A stretch of DNA of 64,000 nucleotides, taken from NCBI GenBank assembly GCA_035079005.1, contig CM068706.1, forward strand, positions 21,873,272-21,937,271. Reading direction: 5' to 3'. This stretch comes from Fraxinus americana (taxonomy: Eukaryota; Streptophyta; Magnoliopsida; Lamiales; Oleaceae). The position numbers and the translations under genes are program-made. Positions 58,261 through 64,000 of the stretch are shown here, piece by piece. Within the stretch, counting starts at the first letter, position 1; every line of letters starts with the position of its first letter. Below the pieces are notes generated by a model. That model did no database searches and had not been told where the DNA came from. It saw nothing but the letters and a program-made list of their open reading frames with translations.

Positions 58261-59338
58261 AAATGTTCGTAGGCTTGTATCATAATGATGATGCTTTAGG
58301 TTCCTACAATTAACACAAGGACATGCTATCATTTACGAATTGCGATTCTCGCGAGCTCGGTCAACAAAATTACGTGCTCCATCTCTATATTGTTACGAAA
58401 ATCTACAAATTAAACATCACGATCATTATATATATATTTTTTTTGGATAAGCTTGGATTTATAAGATTAGTTTCAGATTATAACCTTGATAAGTGCAACC
58501 ACTTTTTGTCCATTATGGGCGGTGGCGGATCCCGAGGATTTTAAGTGAGTTAGGGCAATTGTTGATCGTTGTCTGCAATGCCTAAATAATGAGATTATTT
58601 ATTATTATTGTAACTAATTGATTGATTTCAACATAACTCTTAATACTTGAATGTGTCAACGAGAATTCTTAATACTCGAAATGTGTCAATAGGACTTTTA
58701 AGACTTCATTGAAGTCTTCACAACTCTTACTTCACCTTTGCTAAATTCCATAAATCTTAATAAACAACCCAATAAGGGATGATAACATATAAAAATAACA
58801 ATTGGAAGGCGAGATAACGAAAACGATATTAAATAAGGCAAACATTTTTTAATTAAGGAGAAAATGTCAAAAAAAAAAGTATGGACTTTTTGCGATAATA
58901 GTGAAATGGATGTATCAAAGTAGAAGTATGAATGTAAATGATGTATAAGTTAGATACCTAACTTTTGCAATCACGTAACGAAGAAGGAAGGAAAATGCAT
59001 GCCCTCAACGTATGCAAGAAAAAATTAAGGAAGCCTAATAAAGCTTTGCACAATAATTTGAGATCTTGGGTTTCCATTTTGTTGTGATTAACTTACTAGA
59101 TTCTCATTTGAAAAAGGTGTTTTCCGTGTACGATTTTTACGTAATATGTAATAAATTGAACTCTTGTCTATATAGAAACCTAGAAGCTTTTATATCTTAA
59201 AAATTGTTCCATTTTCTTTTCATTTAAAGTATGCAACATAATAGCTTCTATTTGAGCCAACCTATTAAGGAGGTTCTTGATTCCCGAATGGATAATCATT
59301 TCCAAAATGTTTCCATAGAACATAATTGAATGTAAGCG

Positions 59339-59474
59339 ACACAATTAACTATCATATAACATCATAAGCCACTACCCTTTTTCTCAAAAATATAAAAATT
59401 AGCCACTTCCTTATGATGCAACTAGCAAAGGGTATTTTCAATGAGCACAATTAACTATCATATAACATCATAAG
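59339..59474. repeat. Direct repeat CACAATTAACTATCATATAA
   Basis: A 32-bp stretch including CATCATAAGC occurs at 59340-59371 and again at 59443-59474. The second copy is followed at once by CAGGGGCGGAGCCAGG, which looks like the terminus of another repeat family. Confidence 0.75.
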
Positions 59475-59682
59475 CAGGGGCGGAGCCAGGAATTGATCGT
59501 ACGGGGGGCTAAAATTTTTAAAATGTAATGTACGAATAAAATTTATATATAACTAGAAAAATTGTAATATAACGTTACCTATTATTTTTCAGACGTAAAC
59601 TTCTAATTCCCTTTTCACAAGATCAGCTACCTATTATGTAAATCAATTTGAATGGAAAGATATTTCATAGGTTGGAACATAC

Positions 59683-59842
59683 CCGGAATTTTATTGATCA
59701 AGATCCGTGCCTTTTCGGCTCTCTTCAGATTCAGGTGGGCACCTCTGCTGGCATTGTACCTGTTCTCATCCTGTTTCACTAACGCAACATCAGTGGCACA
59801 ATATACAAGTGCAAGGTCATCTTCATGCCATTTTTGTAACAA
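59683..59842 (-). pseudogene. Captured exon resembling MAP65 (microtubule-associated protein)
   Basis: A 160-bp minus-strand open exon preceded by acceptor GGCTAG and followed by donor GTATGT. It contains NRYNASRGAHLNLKRAEKA followed by RILINKIPG, matching the conserved (R)YN.GRGAH..LKRAEKAR.LV.K.PG block of plant MAP65/ASE1/PRC1 proteins, which cross-link microtubules. The first 25 codons fit less well. It lies in the right arm of CACTA 2 with no other MAP65 exon seen nearby, so it is a captured fragment. Confidence 0.72.
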
Positions 59843-59899
59843 CTAGCCAATCAAAAGAATTACTTGCAACAAAAAATAAAAATTTCAATATCAAGATTT

Positions 59900-62640
59900 A
59901 GTTTACAAGAGATGTTGTAGAAATCAATGTTCATTGCAGCTGGTGTATTGATGTTAATTTGATTCATAACATCAATTATTGCAAGAGAAGGAACCGAGCG
60001 GTTAATAGTGATTCAATATATAAAGATGCTTCCAATCTCTTTATCCTTCCTCCCCAACCACTTATTCATGTCATGGTAGAAGTTAAATGATTGATCATGC
60101 CCAATTTCTCAAAAGGAGAAACTATCACGTTCAACCACTAGCATAAGCGCTTTAATTTATATTCTAGACAAGTTATCAAGTTTAAACCTAATCAATACGG
60201 TTCAATTACAAGCAAGTGGGGGAATATTGCGGATCAACTACAATCTAGTCAAGAAAAGCGAAAACCGAAATTTAGAACACATTTGAAAAATTTGTCCCAA
60301 CCACTTTAAAGTTGGACTTCCAGTCCTTAACATTTAGCTCCATTACATATTTCATCCTTTTTACATAAAATACCTTTATTGGTATCATTATGTACATTTA
60401 ATCAAAAGTTAATCAAAATTCGATTATTTTACATTATTTTAACTATTTTTAAAAATAAAATTGACAACTTCATTATTTTCTTCAAGTGCAGCTCTCTTCT
60501 CCAAGTGTAAGTAGGCCCCCTAGCAAAAGTCTTGGCCCCAATGGAAGTGCGGTTTATCTCCCTCAAACTCCAAACAAAGGAAACGTAGAAAACAAATAGT
60601 GTCATCGGTTGAGGTTGCGTTTTATCCTTTCCACTTTTCCCCAAACACACAAAGGCCAAAAAAAAGACTTCAAACCAAATAATGTCATAAAATTAAGGAA
60701 AAGGCTTGCGGCCTAACAAAACCATTCTCTATCTGATTTAGAACCAATCATCAAGAGAATGCACAAAGTTTCAGTATACAAATTATCAAAAACAGTAGTT
60801 GGTTCGATTACATACATAGAATTATTCACCAATATTACTAAAACTAGAACATTTTCAGTTTATGTTGCTTCACTGTCAATGACCATAAATGAGCTTTCGG
60901 ATGATTCTCCGGCAATCTTAACCATAAAAAAATAGCAAACATTTTCATAGGATGATGATTCACACTTTTACATTTTTTCCATCGGGGAAGAAGCCAGCTA
61001 TCTTAAAAAAGGTTTTGACGATGAAATCTTAGCCTAAGAATTAAGGGATCCATCATTCAAAGAAGTAGGCTACTCAAGATTTTCACCCAGGAAACAATTT
61101 ATTTTTCTCTAGTCTACTGGAACCTCGACTTCCATCTTCAAACCGAGTTGCCAAGAATGCAAGTAATATGATAAATTTCGTGACAAGTGTAATGCATAAA
61201 AAAACCGAAGACATACTTGACTCTTATAAATAAAACGATGCCACATATTTCCATGTTGAGACGGGGAAAAGTTTGCAAGCAGGTTAGTGTTAACAGAAAC
61301 ACATTAACATTTTACGATCCAGAAAAAGAAATAAATAAAAAGTTGCAAAACTATAATGTACAGAAGTCAAGTGACAATATGCATTTGGTGTCTTACATGT
61401 ACACGGTTCTGGATAATCGTTTTCCCACATCTTATGAGGTCTATTTAGATGTAATTGCACCATTTCAGCAAACATAGGTGAACATGAAGGAATAATTTTT
61501 ATGGAAAGAAGGGTAAACCCACTACTAAAGTTTTGATTACTGTACACTAATGATGATGGAAAAAGAGCGAGCTACGTTTTTAATGCAGAATATCTAATCA
61601 CACACTCCGTGTGGCATAATCTATATATCATTTATAGATGGCCAAATGAATTCAGCACCAAATGAACGACATATTTAATTGGCCAACATCCTTAAAAGAC
61701 CCAAACATTCCCCACCCACCCAAATAAATGTATTAAGGCATGAAAATCCAGCCATTAAGCAACTCGATTTCATAACATTACATTCGTTTCACTGTTTCAA
61801 AACACACAAATCTTTGAACCACCAATTATTTTCCTTCAAAAAGCGTGCAAATTCGATTTAGCCAATGCAGTTACCGATCTAACATCGAATAAAGTTCAGT
61901 CCTCGAGAGTAAGATAAACACATAAAAAAAGAAAAAGAAACTCAAGTCTCATTTGATCATTACTAATACAGTAATACTCAAAACCCAAAATCTTTTAAGC
62001 ATAAAAAAAATTCACGGTATGCATATAAAAAAGATCAGGAAAGATAGATAATACACGCAGGCAATGAAAATTGAAAAGAACTTAAAAATTGATGGGGATT
62101 TTTGGAGCACTCTATTCCTGCACATGATTATCAGACCAAGCCAAAATCCATCACAGTTAGCCAAACAACTAACCGAGATGTATCTTTGCATACTCTGTAA
62201 ATCCAAAATTTCAAAAATCAAAGTTCTTTATTAATAAATCCACAACTTATGATAAATAACATATTGTCATCAAATTCCCAAAAATTAAACAATCAAATCT
62301 CAACAATTGGAGCGAAAGCAGAGAGAGAATAAAAAATTACACAAACAATCAGTTCTTTTGCTGCTGCTTATATTGGAGGGCTCGTTTCTTACATCCCACT
62401 CTCTCACCCAAAGAGAAAATAAAAAACAAGAAGATGAAGACCTGATTCACCTGATGATCTTGAAGAGTGATTCGCAGTCGCGGAAGGACGGACGGCGTTG
62501 TTCGAAAAGTGCAGGGGATGTCGGACAGGAAGGAAGGGAAAAAAGGGGAGATATGAAAGAAGAGTGGAACGAGCGGCACGAAACTTCAAGCGTCTGATTT
62601 CTTCTGGAGAGTATCGAAGGAAGAAGGTAAGGTGAGGAGA
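59900..62640. other. Right arm of CACTA 2, no recognised genes
   Basis: Several short open frames occur on both strands, none with motifs I know. The part near 62300-62640 is less AT-rich and purine-rich and may be the 5' leader region of minus-strand transcripts, as in CACTA 1. Confidence 0.4.
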
Positions 62641-62684
62641 ATGAGATGAAATGGAAATGCGAGGAATGTGTTGCAAGACGCGGG

Positions 62685-62790
62685 TTAGGGCAATTTTCGC
62701 GGGTTGGGCTTCAATTTTCGCGGGTTAAGCACTTTTCGCGGGTTGGGCCTCTTCAATTTTCGCGGGTTAGGCCTCTTTACTTTTCGCAGC
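62685..62790. repeat. TTTTCGCGGGTTGGGC tandem repeats
   Basis: Five units of about 18-25 bp sharing TTTTCGCGGGTTRGGC lie just inside the AACGTTGC repeats of CACTA 2. They are CpG-rich and unlike the rest of the element. Confidence 0.9.
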
Positions 62791-63090
62791 GTTTATTAAA
62801 CGTTGCTAAAAGAATAGTTTGCAACGTTTAATAAACGTTGCTAAAGGCACTTTTTGCAACGTTAATTAAACGTTGCAAAAACATTTATATTTTGCAACGT
62901 TTATTAAACGTTGCAAAATATCAACTTTTTTGCAACGTTTAATAAACGTTGCGAAAGGCACTTTTTGCAACATTTCTTCATAAAATGTTGCTAAAAGTCA
63001 ATTATACTAATCAATTGCAACATTCACTTATCAAAATGTTGCGATAGACCCCTTTAGCAACACTTAACTATTAAATGTTGTCTTTTATGT
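62785..63090. repeat. Subterminal palindromic repeats of CACTA 2, right end
   Basis: CGTTTATTAAACGTTGC and CAACGTTTAATAAACGTTGC occur five or more times, spaced about 38-45 bp, then degenerate towards the terminus. They mirror the left-end block. Confidence 0.92.
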
Positions 63091-63195
63091 GTTGTAAAAG
63101 CTCATTTTTGGCGTAGTGTGGGTAAAATAACTAAATGATGTCATACACTGTAAAACACATTCGCACTAGAGCAGACATGGGTAAAATCACCTGGG

Positions 63196-64000
63196 TACTT
63201 TCTGGTGGTTTTAAAATAACTCTAAACATACTGAAATATGTAATATGAATATAACATGCTAGAAAATGATTTCAATGAACTGAATTTAACTTTAAAAGAA
63301 TTAAGTATAAAATCAACTTGATTCTGAAAATCATGCTGTTAACCCAGTTATATAAAATAATTAACTTTCTGATATGATATAAATTTAATAAATATTTATT
63401 TTTGAAAAGTAAGCTTTCTAAATCAATCATTTGAAATAAATACTTTTACAACTTATATGATTTCCTAGAAAAATATAATAACAATTATTTCATATAAGCT
63501 TTAGAACTAATATAATTTAATTAAGTGCTTATTTAAAAAAAATGTAGCTATCCACTCACTGATCTATGGATGGAAATCTGATTAAATTGTCGTGCCCTTC
63601 TAAACTATCACATCACTACCTGAAATTACTCAAATCCATTAAATCACTATACTTTCATAAATCACTATATTCTTCATATACAACATCTATACATAATTTA
63701 GTCTAATACCTAAACTCAATATTTATCAAATAACTTCATTCAAACCTTTTAAAACCTGAAAATCAGATATTTGACAAAAACAGCACCAAAATTCCACAAC
63801 ATTGAATTGTGACACCATATTTTGTGTGTTCAAAACAGTCACCGAACCCATTGACAGAAATAGCACTTTTGTGGGCAAAATAACAAAAATAGCGCCATTG
63901 TATAACCTTGCTCGAAAATGGCCTAAAATTTCTTCAATCATAGAGAAAATTAAACCTTAAATCCTTAATCAAGTGATTGATATCATATAATTACAACCAC
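63196..64000. other. AT-rich flank, nothing recognised
   Basis: No gene, terminal repeat or RNA signal seen. AAAACAGCACCAAAAT and AAAAATAGCGCCATTG near 63776 and 63883 are partial repeats of one another. Confidence 0.5.

Larger units (their letters stand above)
51232..63118 (-). mobile_element. CACTA element 2, TSD TGG, with decayed transposase genes
   Basis: 11,887 bp. The left end is CACTACACCAAAAATCACC and the right end reversed is CACTACGCCAAAAATGAGC. TGG flanks it at 51229-51231 and 63119-63121. The transposase genes run on minus: TNPD-like at 58260-54980 and TNPA-like (Transposase_24) at 54684-52735. Subterminal AACGTT palindromes lie at both ends. Stops and frameshifts in both genes make it non-autonomous now. 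A MAP65-like exon lies in the right arm. Confidence 0.92.
51131..63195. repeat. 59-bp tandem repeat, three copies, split by CACTA 2
   Basis: Copies at 51131-51189, 51190-51231 plus 63122-63136, and 63137-63195 share TCATACACTRTGGAAACAC, ATTCGCACTAG and GGGTAAAATCA. The middle copy is cut by CACTA 2 and becomes complete when that element and one TGG are removed. Confidence 0.82.

Overview
The window is nuclear DNA of a flowering plant, probably a eudicot. It is AT-rich, has long (TA)n tracts and GT-AG introns, and consists mostly of nested transposable elements around one intact host gene. That gene, at 24514-29619 on the plus strand, encodes in five exons a 320-residue CDCA7-like protein with a zf-4CXXC_R1 zinc finger. 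In animals, and by homology in plants, this family works with the HELLS/DDM1 remodeler to maintain DNA methylation, so a likely silencing factor sits here among silenced-looking transposons.

Layout. 1-12283: remnant of an old Mutator-like element (MULE) with a broken ULP1-type protease gene (+) facing a broken mudrA transposase (-). It is full of short tandem duplications and split by two solo LTRs (3401-4431, TSD TGTTA; 8253-9893, TSD ATATC). 12284-23187: a Ty3/gypsy chromovirus of Tekay type on the minus strand, with both LTRs, tRNA-iMet PBS, PPT and a gag-pol-chromodomain frame broken by three stops and a frameshift. Its left LTR holds a 1427-bp non-autonomous MULE with a GC-rich interior and a 9-bp TSD; its right LTR holds a hairpin MITE. 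23646-24060: a PIF/Harbinger-like MITE. 24514-29619: the CDCA7-like gene, with Tourist-like MITEs in introns 2 and 3.

30237-38403: a coding-poor LTR element with a Tat/Athila-like PBS, on the minus strand. Its two LTRs differ by private insertions: a SINE and MITEs in one, a solo LTR in the other. 38518-50087: CACTA element 1 (TSD TGT), carrying intron-containing fragments that resemble the splicing factor DOT2/SART-1 and the elongation factor SPT5, and hosting a second MULE with a DUF1985-like/ULP1 protease gene (+) and mudrA (-). 51232-63118: CACTA element 2 (TSD TGG), with decayed TNPD- and TNPA-type transposase genes on the minus strand, a MAP65-like exon fragment, and palindromic 35-bp subterminal repeats.

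Almost every junction can be resolved because the pre-insertion sequence survives as a paralogous copy or as a target-site duplication. No prokaryotic-type operon, CRISPR array, rRNA or functional tRNA gene was seen. The most unusual items are the host-gene fragments in the two CACTAs, the promoter-like cargo of the small MULE, and the repeated convergent ULP1/mudrA layout.
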